Positions 54,586-63,479 of a DNA stretch of 64,000 nt are shown one piece after another; the first letter of the stretch is position 1, and each line of letters starts with the position of its first letter. Origin of the DNA: Cupriavidus sp. WKF15 (GTDB lineage Bacteria; Pseudomonadota; Gammaproteobacteria; Burkholderiales; Burkholderiaceae); the NCBI RefSeq assembly GCF_029278605.1, contig NZ_CP119572.1:3658001-3722000 (forward strand), written 5' to 3'. The notes under the pieces were generated by a model. That model saw nothing but the letters and a program-made list of their open reading frames with translations, did no database searches and was not told where the DNA came from. Made by a program: the position numbers and the translations under genes.

Positions 54586-55554
54586 ATGCGCCGCTCGATT
54601 CACCGTTTCGCCCACATCGTCATGGCCTCGGCCGTGGTTGCGGCCACCGCCGTTGCCGCGCCTGCCTATGCCATGGACACCGTCAAGTTCATGATCGGCG
54701 CCAACCCGGGCGGCGGCTATGACCAGACCGGCCGCGGCCTGGGCGCCGCGATGATCGCCTCGGGCGTGACCAAGACGGCCACCTATGACAACAAGGGCGG
54801 CGCGGGCGGCACCATCGGCCTGACCCAGTTCGTCAACACCGACAAGGGCAACCCGAATGCGCTGATGGTCGTCGGCGCGGTGATGGTCGGTGCCATCGAG
54901 ACCAACCATCCGCCGGTCACGCTCAAGAACGCCACGCCGATCGCGCGCCTGTTCGCCGACACCATGGTCATCACCGTGCCGGCCAGCTCGCCGATCAAGT
55001 CGATCAAGGACCTGACCACGCAGCTCAAGGCCAACCCCGGCAGCGTGAGCTGGGGTGGCGGTTCGAAGGGTTCGATCGACCACATCCTGGCCGGCCTGAT
55101 CGCCAAGGACGTCGGCGTGGACCCGAAGAAGATCAACTACGTGCCGTTCCAGGGCGGCGGTGAAGCGTCGGCCTCGATCCTCGGCGGCCACGTGACCGTC
55201 GGCATTGCCGGCGTGTCGGAATTCCTGCCGTTCATCAAGAGCGGCAAGATGCGCGCGCTGGCGGTGACCTCCAAGGACCGCACCGCCGACATCCCGACGC
55301 TCAAGGAGCAGGGCGTGAACGTCGAGATCTACAACTGGCGCGGCGTCTACGGCGCGCCCGGCACCACGCCCGAGCAGCGCAAGGCCATGATCGACGCCGT
55401 GGTGAAGGCGACCGAGAGCAAGGCCTGGAAGGAAACGCTGCAGAAGAATGACTGGACGCCGTTCCTGCTGACCGGCGATGAGTTCGGCAAGTTCGTCGAC
55501 AGCGAATCGGCCCGCCTGGGCGGCACGCTGCGCGAACTGGGCGTAGCCAAGTAA
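54586..55554 (+). CDS. tctC: TctC-type periplasmic substrate-binding protein (Bug family)
   Basis: The 322-residue protein has a signal peptide (HIVMASAVVAATAVAAPAYAMD, cut about residue 28) and the Bug fold with MIGANPGGGYDQTGRGLGAAM (ligand loop, about 35-55) and YVPFQGGGEASASILGGHV. It is the soluble receptor of a tripartite tricarboxylate transporter; ligands of Bug proteins range from citrate to aromatic acids and nicotinate. The start at 54586 has AAGGAG before it. tctB and tctA follow, so this is a complete TTT set. Confidence 0.95.
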   Translation: MRRSIHRFAHIVMASAVVAATAVAAPAYAMDTVKFMIGANPGGGYDQTGRGLGAAMIASGVTKTATYDNKGGAGGTIGLTQFVNTDKGNPNALMVVGAVMVGAIETNHPPVTLKNATPIARLFADTMVITVPASSPIKSIKDLTTQLKANPGSVSWGGGSKGSIDHILAGLIAKDVGVDPKKINYVPFQGGGEASASILGGHVTVGIAGVSEFLPFIKSGKMRALAVTSKDRTADIPTLKEQGVNVEIYNWRGVYGAPGTTPEQRKAMIDAVVKATESKAWKETLQKNDWTPFLLTGDEFGKFVDSESARLGGTLRELGVAK

Positions 55555-55814
55555 GAACAGAGGCGCGCGAGCGCCTTGCAGTACGGATCCGCGGCCCCGC
55601 GGATCTGAGCAGTGCTGAAGTGTTACCTGTCGTGCCTGCCGAAGCTGCCGCAATAGACGGTAGCCGGGAAAACGGCGCGGGGCCCGGTGTCTGCCACCTG
55701 CGATAGCCAAACCAAAACTACATGTCGCCGGGCCCTGCGGCCGCGCAGGATTCAGAAAGCCAGCGTCGCGGAAGCCAGCGCCCCTGTGCTGGCGACAAAG
55801 GCCAAGGAGCCTCC
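55555..55814 (+). other. tctC-tctB spacer
   Basis: About 260 bp without a gene. Besides the strong hairpin, a GCGCGCGAGCGC stem-like string lies near 55563 and the Shine-Dalgarno AAGGAG of tctB at 55804-55809. The unusual length for an operon supports differential expression of receptor and permease. Confidence 0.5.
55586..55605 (+). other. strong hairpin between tctC and tctB
   Basis: GATCCGC (55586-55592) and GCGGATC (55599-55605) form a 7-bp stem, extended by GG/CC around a tiny loop. It lies in the 260-bp gap and probably protects the tctC message, raising receptor levels over the permease subunits. Confidence 0.6.
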
Positions 55815-56288
55815 ATGAAACCCTCCCATCTCGCCATCGGCGTTGCCGTGCTGGCGATCTCGCTGTTCTTCTTCCTCGGCCTGTCGGGCATCTCTGGCGA
55901 AGAAGGCTATGCCGGCCTGTCGCCGCGCTTCGTGCCCACGCTGGTGGCGATCGGCCTGGCCGTGTGCGGCGCGCTGCTGACCTGGCAGGGCGTGCGCGGC
56001 GGCTTCCGCAACATGCCCGAAGAAGACGCCGAACTGCCCAGCGCCCCGCACAACTTCAAGGGCTTCCTGTGGGTGTCGGCGGGCCTGGTGCTGAATATGG
56101 CGCTGATCGGCACGCTCGGCTTCGTGCTGTCGTCCACGCTGCTGATGATCTGCGTGGCGCGCGGCTACGGCAGCCGCCGCATCGTGCGCGACGCGATCAT
56201 CGGCCTGTGCATCACGGTGCCGATGTGGGCGTTGTTTGAATTCCTGCTCGGCATCAACCTGCCGCTGCTTCCCATCGCCGGCTTCTGA
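55815..56288 (+). CDS. tctB: TctB family small membrane subunit
   Basis: The 157-residue protein is the small permease subunit of the tripartite tricarboxylate transporter, with four hydrophobic helices (MKPSHLAIGVAVLAISLFFFLG, ...VPTLVAIGLAVCGALLTW, ...FLWVSAGLVLNMALIGTLG, ...IVRDAIIGLCITVPMWALFEFLLGI). The segment between helices 2 and 3 carries GFRNMPEEDAELP. It begins after AAGGAG at 55804-55809. The stop is 27 bp before tctA. Confidence 0.93.
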   Translation: MKPSHLAIGVAVLAISLFFFLGLSGISGEEGYAGLSPRFVPTLVAIGLAVCGALLTWQGVRGGFRNMPEEDAELPSAPHNFKGFLWVSAGLVLNMALIGTLGFVLSSTLLMICVARGYGSRRIVRDAIIGLCITVPMWALFEFLLGINLPLLPIAGF

Positions 56289-56315
56289 GCCCGCCCGTTC
56301 AGCAAGGAGTCACGA

Positions 56316-57830
56316 ATGGATACCCTGAACCAGCTGATGCACGGCTTTGCCGTCGCCATCACGCCAATCAACCTGATGTGGGCCCTGGTGGGCTGCTTCC
56401 TCGGCACCGCCATTGGCGTGCTGCCCGGCATCGGGCCTGCGCTGACAGTGGCGATGCTGCTGCCGCTGACGGCCAAGGTCGAACCCACCGCTGCGCTGAT
56501 CATGTTCGCCGGCATCTACTACGGCGCGATGTACGGCGGCTCGACCACCTCGATCCTGATGAACACGCCGGGCGAGTCGTCTACCATGGTCACGGCCATG
56601 GAAGGCAACCTGATGGCCAAGAACGGTCGTGCCGGCCCGGCGCTGGCGACGGCTGCGATCGGCTCGTTCGTGGCCGGCACCATCGCCACCGTGCTGCTGT
56701 CGATGTTCGCGCCGGTGGCGGCGGACGTCGCGCTGGAGTTCGGCCCGGGCGAATATTTCATGATCATGCTGCTCGCGTTCACCACGGTCTCGGCCGTGCT
56801 GGGCTCGTCGCTGCTGCGCGGCATGACCAGCCTGTTCCTTGGCCTGGGCATCGGCCTGATCGGCATGGATTCGCTGTCTGGCCAGACCCGCTATTCGATG
56901 AACGTGCAGGAGCTGTACGACGGCATCGACATCGTGGTGGTGGCCGTGGGCCTGTTCGCCGTGGGCGAGGCGCTGTTCAACGCGTTCTTCCCGCAGCCGG
57001 AGGGCACCTTCAACAAGCTGAGCTCGGTCCACATGAACAAGTCGGACTGGAAGCGCTCGGTCCCGGCATGGATCCGCGGCACCATCATCGGCTTCCCGTT
57101 CGGCCTGATCCCGGCCGGCGGCGCCGAGATCCCGACGTTCCTCTCCTACGCCACCGAGAAGAAGCTGTCGAACCACAAGGAAGAGTTCGGCAAGGTCGGC
57201 GCGATCGAAGGCGTGGCCGGCCCGGAGGCTGCCAACAACGCCGCCGTGACCGCCACGCTGGCCCCGCTGCTGACGCTCGGCATCCCGACCTCGAACACCA
57301 CGGCGATCCTGCTGGCGGCGTTCCAGAACTACAACCTGCAGCCGGGCCCGATGCTGTTCCAGACCTCGGGCGACCTGGTGTGGGGCCTGCTGGCATCGCT
57401 GTACATCGGCAACGTGATGCTGCTGGTGCTGAACCTGCCGGCGATCGGCCTGTGGGTACGCATGCTGCGCGTGCCGACGCCGCTGCTGTACGGCGGCATC
57501 CTGATCTTCGCCGGACTCGGGGCCTACGGCATCCGCCAGTCCTGGTTCGACCTGCTGCTGCTGTTCGTGGTCGGCTTGCTGGGCATGGTGATGCGCCGCT
57601 TCGACTTCCCGACCGCGCCGGTCATCGTCGGCCTGATCCTCGGACCGATTGCCGAAAAGCAGCTGCGCAATGCGCTGTCGATCGGCCAGGGCGACTGGAG
57701 CCTGTTCGTGAAGCAGCCGATCTCGGCCACCATCCTGGCCATGACCGTGGCCGTGGTGGTGATCCCGCGCCTGCTGCGCTGGCATGCCAATCGTCCGACC
57801 GCGCACGAACAGGCGGACAATGCGGCGTGA
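56316..57830 (+). CDS. tctA: TctA family large membrane subunit
   Basis: The 504-residue protein is the large permease subunit with about eleven helices. The repeated TctA motif appears as [42 protein letters not shown] and [38 protein letters not shown], the last of which has the SNT/GIP pattern expected for substrate passage. It takes its substrate from the TctC receptor. AAGGAG precedes the ATG at 56316. The operon ends here with a hairpin. Confidence 0.96.
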   Translation: MDTLNQLMHGFAVAITPINLMWALVGCFLGTAIGVLPGIGPALTVAMLLPLTAKVEPTAALIMFAGIYYGAMYGGSTTSILMNTPGESSTMVTAMEGNLMAKNGRAGPALATAAIGSFVAGTIATVLLSMFAPVAADVALEFGPGEYFMIMLLAFTTVSAVLGSSLLRGMTSLFLGLGIGLIGMDSLSGQTRYSMNVQELYDGIDIVVVAVGLFAVGEALFNAFFPQPEGTFNKLSSVHMNKSDWKRSVPAWIRGTIIGFPFGLIPAGGAEIPTFLSYATEKKLSNHKEEFGKVGAIEGVAGPEAANNAAVTATLAPLLTLGIPTSNTTAILLAAFQNYNLQPGPMLFQTSGDLVWGLLASLYIGNVMLLVLNLPAIGLWVRMLRVPTPLLYGGILIFAGLGAYGIRQSWFDLLLLFVVGLLGMVMRRFDFPTAPVIVGLILGPIAEKQLRNALSIGQGDWSLFVKQPISATILAMTVAVVVIPRLLRWHANRPTAHEQADNAA

Positions 57831-57858
57831 TCATCCGCCCCGTGTCATAAGATGAACG

Positions 57859-57886
57859 AAGCCCGGTGCATGCGCGCCGGGCTTCA
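57859..57886 (+). terminator. hairpin terminator of tctCBA
   Basis: AAGCCCGG and CCGGGCTT (57859-57885) form an 8-bp stem with a 10-base loop, followed by CATGCATTCTTG. It is 29 bases after the tctA stop; no long T-run follows, so efficiency is uncertain. Confidence 0.65.
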
Positions 57887-57943
57887 TGCATTCTTGCATC
57901 CACAACAACAAGGCGCCGGCGCCCCCTGCCAGGCCGCTGCATC

Positions 57944-59002
57944 ATGAGTCTTTCCTCCCATCGCTGGCTGCCGTTCGTGCTGACGCTGCTGCTCGGCCTG
58001 GCTGCCGCGCTGCTCTGCACCGTGCTGCGCACGCCGCTGCCGTGGATGATCGGGCCGTTGCTGTCCGTCGCGAGCGCGCGCATGGCCGGCGCTGACCTGC
58101 GCGCGCCGACGCAGGCGCGCAACGCGGGCCAGTGGGTGATCGGCGCGTCGCTGGGCCTGTATTTCACGCCGGACGTGGTGGCCCGGCTGCTCGAATTCCT
58201 TCCCTACATCATCGCGGGCTCCCTGTTCGCGCTGGCATTGGGCGCGGGCGGTGCGCTGCTGCTGCGCCGGACCACGGGCGTCGCGTTCAAGACCGCATTT
58301 TTCTCGACGGCCATCGGCGGCGCTTCGGAGATGGCCAACCTGGCCGAGCGCAACGGCGCGCGCATCGACCAGGTCGCGGCGGCGCATTCCCTGCGCGTGC
58401 TGATGGTGGTGGTGGCGGTGCCGGCGATCTTCCAGTACGGCGGCATCCATGGCCTCGATCCGTACATCCCGGGGCCGCGCACGGTGAGCGCGCCGGGTCT
58501 GCTGGCGCTGATCGCCATCACGCTTGGCGTGGCGCTGCTGGTGCACCGGCTCAATATGCCGAATCCGTTCGTGATCGGCACGCTGCTGGCCGCGGCGGTG
58601 CTGACCGCTTCGGGCGTCGAGCTGTCGGCCATCCCGACGTGGATGAGCCGCGCCGGCCAGTTGCTGATCGGCGTGTCGCTGGGCGCGCGTTTCTCGCGCG
58701 ACTTCCTGCATACCGCGCCGCGTTTTCTGTCGGGCGTGGCGCTGTACACGGTGGCGGCGCTGCTGGTGTCGGCGCTGCTCGGCTGGGTGATCTCGATCCT
58801 GTCCGGCGCGCATCCGGCCACGATGATCCTGGGCACCACGCCGGGCGGCATTGCCGAGATGTGCATTACGGCCAAGGTGCTGGAGCTTGGCGTGCCGCTC
58901 GTGACCGCCTTCCATGTGATCCGGATGGCCTTCGTGGTGCTGGCCACCGGCCCCCTGTATCATTGGCTCAAACATCGCGTCGCGCCGGAAGAGACGGAGT
59001 AG
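57944..59002 (+). CDS. AbrB family transporter-like membrane protein
   Basis: The 352-residue protein has ten or so hydrophobic helices in two similar halves, the AbrB duplication, seen as PWMIGPLLSVASARMAGADLRAPTQARNAGQWVIGASLGLYFT and NPFVIGTLLAAAVLTASGVELSAIPTWMSRAGQLLIGVSLGARF. These membrane proteins (not to be confused with the Bacillus regulator AbrB) have been proposed as transporters of ammonia-like or organic compounds; function is unproven. It begins after the tct terminator, in the same direction. Start ATG 57944. Confidence 0.88.
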   Translation: MSLSSHRWLPFVLTLLLGLAAALLCTVLRTPLPWMIGPLLSVASARMAGADLRAPTQARNAGQWVIGASLGLYFTPDVVARLLEFLPYIIAGSLFALALGAGGALLLRRTTGVAFKTAFFSTAIGGASEMANLAERNGARIDQVAAAHSLRVLMVVVAVPAIFQYGGIHGLDPYIPGPRTVSAPGLLALIAITLGVALLVHRLNMPNPFVIGTLLAAAVLTASGVELSAIPTWMSRAGQLLIGVSLGARFSRDFLHTAPRFLSGVALYTVAALLVSALLGWVISILSGAHPATMILGTTPGGIAEMCITAKVLELGVPLVTAFHVIRMAFVVLATGPLYHWLKHRVAPEETE

Positions 59003-59068
59003 CGGCCAGCCCGCTTTCCGGGCGGCTACCGGGTGTCATCCCAGCGGGACAACAAGACCAGGATCGCC

Positions 59069-59494
59069 ATGTCCGAATCCGCCGAACGCCGCCTGACCCT
59101 TGCCGAGATCGATGCCACGCTGGAGCGCGTGCTCGCGCCCTGGGTGCGCCAGCTCGGGCTGCGTGCCGAAGCCGTCGATGACGCCGGCATCACGCTGCGG
59201 CTGCCATTCCAGGAAATGTTCCGCCATGCGGGCGGCGTGGTGTGCGGCCAGGTGCTGATGTCGGCCGCCGACACCGCGATGATCGTCGCCGTGGCCAGCG
59301 CGCTGGGCGCGTTCCGGCCGATGACCACCGTCACCCTGAATACCAACTTCATGCGCCCCGTGATCGACGGCGATGTGCTCGTGCGCGCCAAGGTGCTGCG
59401 CCTTGGCAAGACCGTGGTGTTCGGCGAGATCGAGCTGACTGGCACCGATGGCAAGCTGGCCGTGCAGGCTACCACCACCTATGCCCTGCTCTGA
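59069..59494 (+). CDS. PaaI/YbgC-type hotdog thioesterase
   Basis: The 141-residue protein has the hotdog fold, with FRHAGGVVCGQVLMSAADTAMIVAVAS (the GG..CG..L..AAD loop near the active site, about 50-75) and MTTVTLNTNFMRPVIDGDVLVRAKVLRLGKTVVFGEIEL. These enzymes cleave acyl-CoA thioesters, often in aromatic acid catabolism. The ATG at 59069 lies after GGATCGCC, a weak ribosome site. It precedes a patatin phospholipase by 33 bp and may form an operon with it. Confidence 0.9.
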   Translation: MSESAERRLTLAEIDATLERVLAPWVRQLGLRAEAVDDAGITLRLPFQEMFRHAGGVVCGQVLMSAADTAMIVAVASALGAFRPMTTVTLNTNFMRPVIDGDVLVRAKVLRLGKTVVFGEIELTGTDGKLAVQATTTYALL

Positions 59495-59527
59495 CGCCGG
59501 GCCCGCAAACGACTCGCAGATCGCGGC

Positions 59528-60424
59528 ATGACTACCGGCACCACGACCCCCTTTGACCAGATTGTCTTCGCCGGCGGCGGCAACCGCTGCTGGTGGCAGG
59601 CGGGCTGGTGGGACACGGTGGCGCCGGAACTGAAGCTGCGCCCGCGCGTGATCGCCGGCATTTCCGCGGGCGCGGCCACGGCCTGCATGGTCTATGCGCA
59701 CGACTCGCAACAGACCATGGCGTACTACCGCCAGGTGCTGTCGAACAACAAGCGCAACGCCTACTGGGGCAACCTGCTGCGCAGCGAGCGGGTGTTTCCG
59801 CACTATGGCATCTACCGCACGGCATTGCTGTCGATCTTTGCAGACGGGCGACTCGCGCACTTGCAGCAGGCACCGGAGATCCGCATCGGCGTCGCGCATA
59901 TCCCGCGCTGGAGCGGGCCGCGCCTGGCCGTGGCGGCGGGGCTGCTGGCGTACAACATCGACAAGCACGTGCTCAAGACGCTGCATCCGCGGCTCGGGCG
60001 CAAGCTTGGCTTCCGCCCGGAGTTCGTGCGCGCGCAGGACTGTGGCTCGCCCGAGCAGCTTGCCGACCTGCTGCTGCAGTCGGCCTCCACGCCGCCCTTC
60101 ACGCCGGTGCTGCGCCGCGACGGGCGCGCGGTGCTCGATGGCGGCCTGGTGGACAACGTGCCCGTGGACGCGCTCGACGCCACGCCGGGCAATGTGCTGG
60201 TGCTGGTGACGCGGCTGTATCCGCGCCCGCGCCGTTTCGTGATGCAAAGCGGCGGCCAGCGCCGCCTGTACCTGCAGCCTTCGCAACGCGTGCCGATCTC
60301 GAGCTGGGACTACACCCGGCCCGACGCGATGACGCACGCCTATGACCTGGGCCGCCGCGACGGGGAAACTTTCCTGCGCGAGTGGCCGTCGATCCTGAAT
60401 ACGGAACTGAAGTCCGGCGCCTAG
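59528..60424 (+). CDS. patatin-like phospholipase
   Basis: The 298-residue protein has a patatin-type Ser-Asp dyad: the serine elbow GISAGAATA (GxSxG, about residue 45-50), preceded by the oxyanion FAGGGNRCWWQAG, and the aspartate motif DGGLVDNVPVDAL (about 200). Cleavage of acyl ester bonds in phospholipids is expected. No signal peptide is visible, so it is cytoplasmic or membrane-associated. It lies between a thioesterase and a glutathione reductase-like gene on the same strand. Confidence 0.92.
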   Translation: MTTGTTTPFDQIVFAGGGNRCWWQAGWWDTVAPELKLRPRVIAGISAGAATACMVYAHDSQQTMAYYRQVLSNNKRNAYWGNLLRSERVFPHYGIYRTALLSIFADGRLAHLQQAPEIRIGVAHIPRWSGPRLAVAAGLLAYNIDKHVLKTLHPRLGRKLGFRPEFVRAQDCGSPEQLADLLLQSASTPPFTPVLRRDGRAVLDGGLVDNVPVDALDATPGNVLVLVTRLYPRPRRFVMQSGGQRRLYLQPSQRVPISSWDYTRPDAMTHAYDLGRRDGETFLREWPSILNTELKSGA

Positions 60425-60487
60425 CGCGTTGCTGGTGCCGGTCCGATCGTTTGTCGATGCGGCCGCGTGCCGCGACAGGAGGCATGG

Positions 60488-61957
60488 ATGAGCAAGCGCC
60501 AGACAACAACCGCCACGTCCGACAACGGACCAAGGCGGGCCCGTCAAGTCAGTGCCGAGCCGGCGGTGGAACGCGTGCCGCGTGCGCGCGGCAAGAGCGG
60601 CAAGCCCGCGCGTTCGCGCAAGGCCGACTTCGTCGTGATCGGCGGCGGCTCGGCCGGCGTCGCGTGCGCGCGGCGCGCGGCGTCGCATGGGGCCAGCGTC
60701 GTGCTGATCGAGCGCGATGAAATCGGCGGCACCTGCGTCAACCGGGGCTGCGTGCCCAAGAAGATGCTGTCGTACGGCGCGGGCTGGGCCGCGATCCTGT
60801 CCGGCTGCCTGTCTCACACGGGTGGCCACGAGGACTGGCGCGATGCCATCGTGCGCGTCAACGCGGAAGTCGCGCGGCTGAACGTGGCCTACGCACAGCG
60901 CCTGCTCGAAGCGGGCGTCGACATCATCCGCGGCGATGCCACCGTCACGGCGCCCGATGAAGTGCGTGTGGGCGATGAAGTCATCCGCGCCAGGCGCATC
61001 CTGATCGCCACGGGCGCCCGACCCAAAGCGCTCGACATTCCCGGCGGTGAACTTGCGAGCAATTCCGACGATGTCTTCACGTGGCAGAGCGTGCCGGGAT
61101 CGATCGCCGTGATCGGCGGCGGCTACATCGGCGTGGAGCAGGCATCGATCCTGTCGCGCTACGGCGTCAAGGTGGACCTGATCGTTGCCGGCGACCGGCT
61201 GCTGCCGCATTTCGACGCGGAGATCGCCGAGGCGCTTGCGGGAGCGCTCGAAGCCAAGGGCGTGCGGCTGCACCTGAATGCCACCGTCAACCTGATCAGC
61301 CAGGCCAACGGCGCGCTGGAGGTCTGCTATCTCCCCCGCAACAAGCCGGGGCAGACCGAATCCGTGCGCGCGCAGGCGGCGCTGGTAGCGGTCGGGCGCG
61401 TGTCGAACGTGGACGGGCTCGGGCTCGATGCGCTAGGCGTGAAGCTCGGCGACAAGGGCGGCATCAAGGTGGACCGGCAGTTCCGCAGCTCGGTGCGCTC
61501 GATCTATGCGATCGGCGACGCGATCGAAGGCCTGCACCTGACACCAGTCGCAACCTCGCAGGGCCGCTGGCTCGCGGACCGGCTGTTCGGCCGCCGCGGC
61601 GAACGCTCGGACTTCGATTTCGTGCCGACTGCCGTGTTCTGCGAACCGGCCATCGGCGCGGTCGGGCTGACCGAGGCCCAGGCCGTCGAAGAGGCCGGCA
61701 AGCCCGAGCGCATCCGCACCGTGGTCAAGCGCTTTGTCTCGCTCGAAAGCCGCTTCGGCGGCAATGCGCTGCAATCGGTGTTCAAGCTTGTGCTGAACGC
61801 GCGTACCGGGCGCGTGCTGGGTGTGCACCTGATGGACAACGCGGCACCGGAGATCGTGCAGGCGATGGCGGTGGCGCTGCGGCTCGGGGTGCGCGAATCT
61901 CACCTGGAGACTACGCTGCAACTGCATCCCACGGTGGCGGAAGAGCTGTTCGGCTGA
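60488..61957 (+). CDS. gor: glutathione reductase-like pyridine nucleotide disulfide oxidoreductase
   Basis: The 489-residue protein has FAD-binding VVIGGGSAGVACARRA (about 49-64), the redox-active disulfide GGTCVNRGCVPKKM (about 80-93), NAD(P)-binding AVIGGGYIGVEQASIL (about 210-225) and the C-terminal HPTVAEELFG with the catalytic His and Glu pair. This motif set fits glutathione-disulfide reductase. An N-terminal basic extension of about 45 residues (RRARQVSAEPAVERVPRARGK) precedes the domain, unlike most family members. The start at 60488 has AGGAGG five bases ahead. Exact thiol substrate is not certain, as related flavoenzymes share these motifs. Confidence 0.85.
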   Translation: MSKRQTTTATSDNGPRRARQVSAEPAVERVPRARGKSGKPARSRKADFVVIGGGSAGVACARRAASHGASVVLIERDEIGGTCVNRGCVPKKMLSYGAGWAAILSGCLSHTGGHEDWRDAIVRVNAEVARLNVAYAQRLLEAGVDIIRGDATVTAPDEVRVGDEVIRARRILIATGARPKALDIPGGELASNSDDVFTWQSVPGSIAVIGGGYIGVEQASILSRYGVKVDLIVAGDRLLPHFDAEIAEALAGALEAKGVRLHLNATVNLISQANGALEVCYLPRNKPGQTESVRAQAALVAVGRVSNVDGLGLDALGVKLGDKGGIKVDRQFRSSVRSIYAIGDAIEGLHLTPVATSQGRWLADRLFGRRGERSDFDFVPTAVFCEPAIGAVGLTEAQAVEEAGKPERIRTVVKRFVSLESRFGGNALQSVFKLVLNARTGRVLGVHLMDNAAPEIVQAMAVALRLGVRESHLETTLQLHPTVAEELFG

Positions 61958-61984
61958 TGGAGATGCGTCGCGCACAGGGGGCCG

Positions 61985-63478
61985 TCAAAGGCCCTGTTCG
62001 CTGACCGGCAGCTTCAGCAGCGCCCTGACCCCCTGCCCTTGCGATCCTTCTGTCAGCTCGACGGTGCCGCCAAACCGCGCGGCCATTTCGCGCGAGATCG
62101 CCAGCCCGAGTCCGGAGCCCGGTTCGGTGTTGCCCACGCGCCGGTAGAAGCGCGCGAACACCTTTTCGCGCTCGCTGGCGGGAATACCCGGCCCGTCGTC
62201 CTCGACCATCAGGCACGCCGTCTGGTCGATGCGCCGTGCCGACAGCGTGATGCGGCTGCCGCGCGGCGAATACTGGATGGCGTTGTGGACAAGGTTAGCC
62301 AGTGCCTCGCGCAACAGCGCCGCATCGGCGCGCACGGGCAGCTTCAGGCCCGGCGTCGGCTCCCAGCCGAAGTCCTGCTGCTTGCCGCGCGCCAGCGGCA
62401 GGTAGTCCAGCGCGACCTGTTCGGCCACGGTGACGGCATCGAAGATATCGACGGCATCGACCGCCTGCGCGACGGCTTCGCCGTGGTGCTGCCGTACCCG
62501 CGCCAGCGCGAGCAGCTGGTTGGTCAGCCGGGCGGCCTGCTCCAGTTGCGTGACGATGCCGCCGACCGCTTCGCCGGCGGCTTGGCGAGAGGCGGGATCG
62601 TCGCCTCCCGCGCATAGCTGCCGCTGCGCGAACTCCGCCTGCGTCTTGAGGATGGCCAGCGGCGTGCGCAACTGGTGCGCCGCGTCGGCGATGAACTGAG
62701 CCTGCGCCTGCGCCATGGCTTCGGAGCGCGCGACGTGCAGGTTCACGGCATCGACGAGCGGGCTCACTTCAATGGGCACATTGTCGAACGCGAGCGGCGT
62801 GAGGTCATCGGACGAGCGCGCTTCGACGTCGTCGCGGACCCGTCCCAGCGGGCGCAACACATAGGTCACGCCGCCGACCAGGATTGCCGCGCTCAGCACG
62901 ATCAGCAGCAGATCTCGCGCGAGCGCGCTGCGCCAGACCTTGCCGATCAGCGCGGTGCGCGGCTCGGCGCTCTCGGCGACCTGGATGATGACGCGCATGT
63001 GCGCGTCGGGCCGGTACACGGGGCGTGCCATGGCGGCGATGCGCACCGCATCGCCGCGGTAGTCGTCATCGTCGTAGAAGCGCGGCTGGTTGCTGGCGAG
63101 CGTGCCGCCGGGCAGCGGCAGGTCGTCGTAGCCGGTGACGGTCTCGATCGTCCCGGCGCGTTCGAGCGAGACGCGGTAGTACACGTGGGTCTGCGCCGCC
63201 GTCTCGAACATTTCCATGGCGGCGTCGGGCAGCGTGATCTGGACGCTGTCGCCAGCCATGCCGATGGCGTTGTCGATGGCGCGGATCGAGCCGTACAGCG
63301 AGCGGTCGTAGGCCGTGTTGGCGGCATCGCGCAGCGTGCCGTAGGTGAGCCATGTGTCGATCGCCATCATGGCCGCCAGCGCCGGCACCAGCAGCAGGAG
63401 CAGCTGGCGGCGCAGGCTGCCGCGCCGCCACAGCAGGATCGGGTGCCGCGCGCGCAGGCGCAGCTTGCGGGGCCACAT
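61985..63478 (-). CDS. TctE/QseC-type sensor histidine kinase
   Basis: The 497-residue kinase has two membrane segments (about 22-45 and 190-210) around a TctE_N-like periplasmic domain, phosphoacceptor box FIADAAHQLRTPLAILKTQAEF (His about 274) and an ATPase domain with REALANLVHNAIQY, VEDDGPGIP and GSGLGLAISREMA. It starts one base after the stop of the response regulator (TGATATG), so they are one transcript with the regulator first. The tctCBA operator lies in the same window, so this pair is a good candidate for its regulator. It is convergent with the glutathione reductase gene. Confidence 0.92.
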   Translation of the reverse strand: MWPRKLRLRARHPILLWRRGSLRRQLLLLLVPALAAMMAIDTWLTYGTLRDAANTAYDRSLYGSIRAIDNAIGMAGDSVQITLPDAAMEMFETAAQTHVYYRVSLERAGTIETVTGYDDLPLPGGTLASNQPRFYDDDDYRGDAVRIAAMARPVYRPDAHMRVIIQVAESAEPRTALIGKVWRSALARDLLLIVLSAAILVGGVTYVLRPLGRVRDDVEARSSDDLTPLAFDNVPIEVSPLVDAVNLHVARSEAMAQAQAQFIADAAHQLRTPLAILKTQAEFAQRQLCAGGDDPASRQAAGEAVGGIVTQLEQAARLTNQLLALARVRQHHGEAVAQAVDAVDIFDAVTVAEQVALDYLPLARGKQQDFGWEPTPGLKLPVRADAALLREALANLVHNAIQYSPRGSRITLSARRIDQTACLMVEDDGPGIPASEREKVFARFYRRVGNTEPGSGLGLAISREMAARFGGTVELTEGSQGQGVRALLKLPVSEQGL

Positions 63479-63479
63479 A

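Noticed and set aside
59036..61273. Minus-strand frame of 745 codons opposite the thioesterase, patatin and reductase genes
   Set aside because: It is antisense to three well-supported genes and has no recognisable domain.
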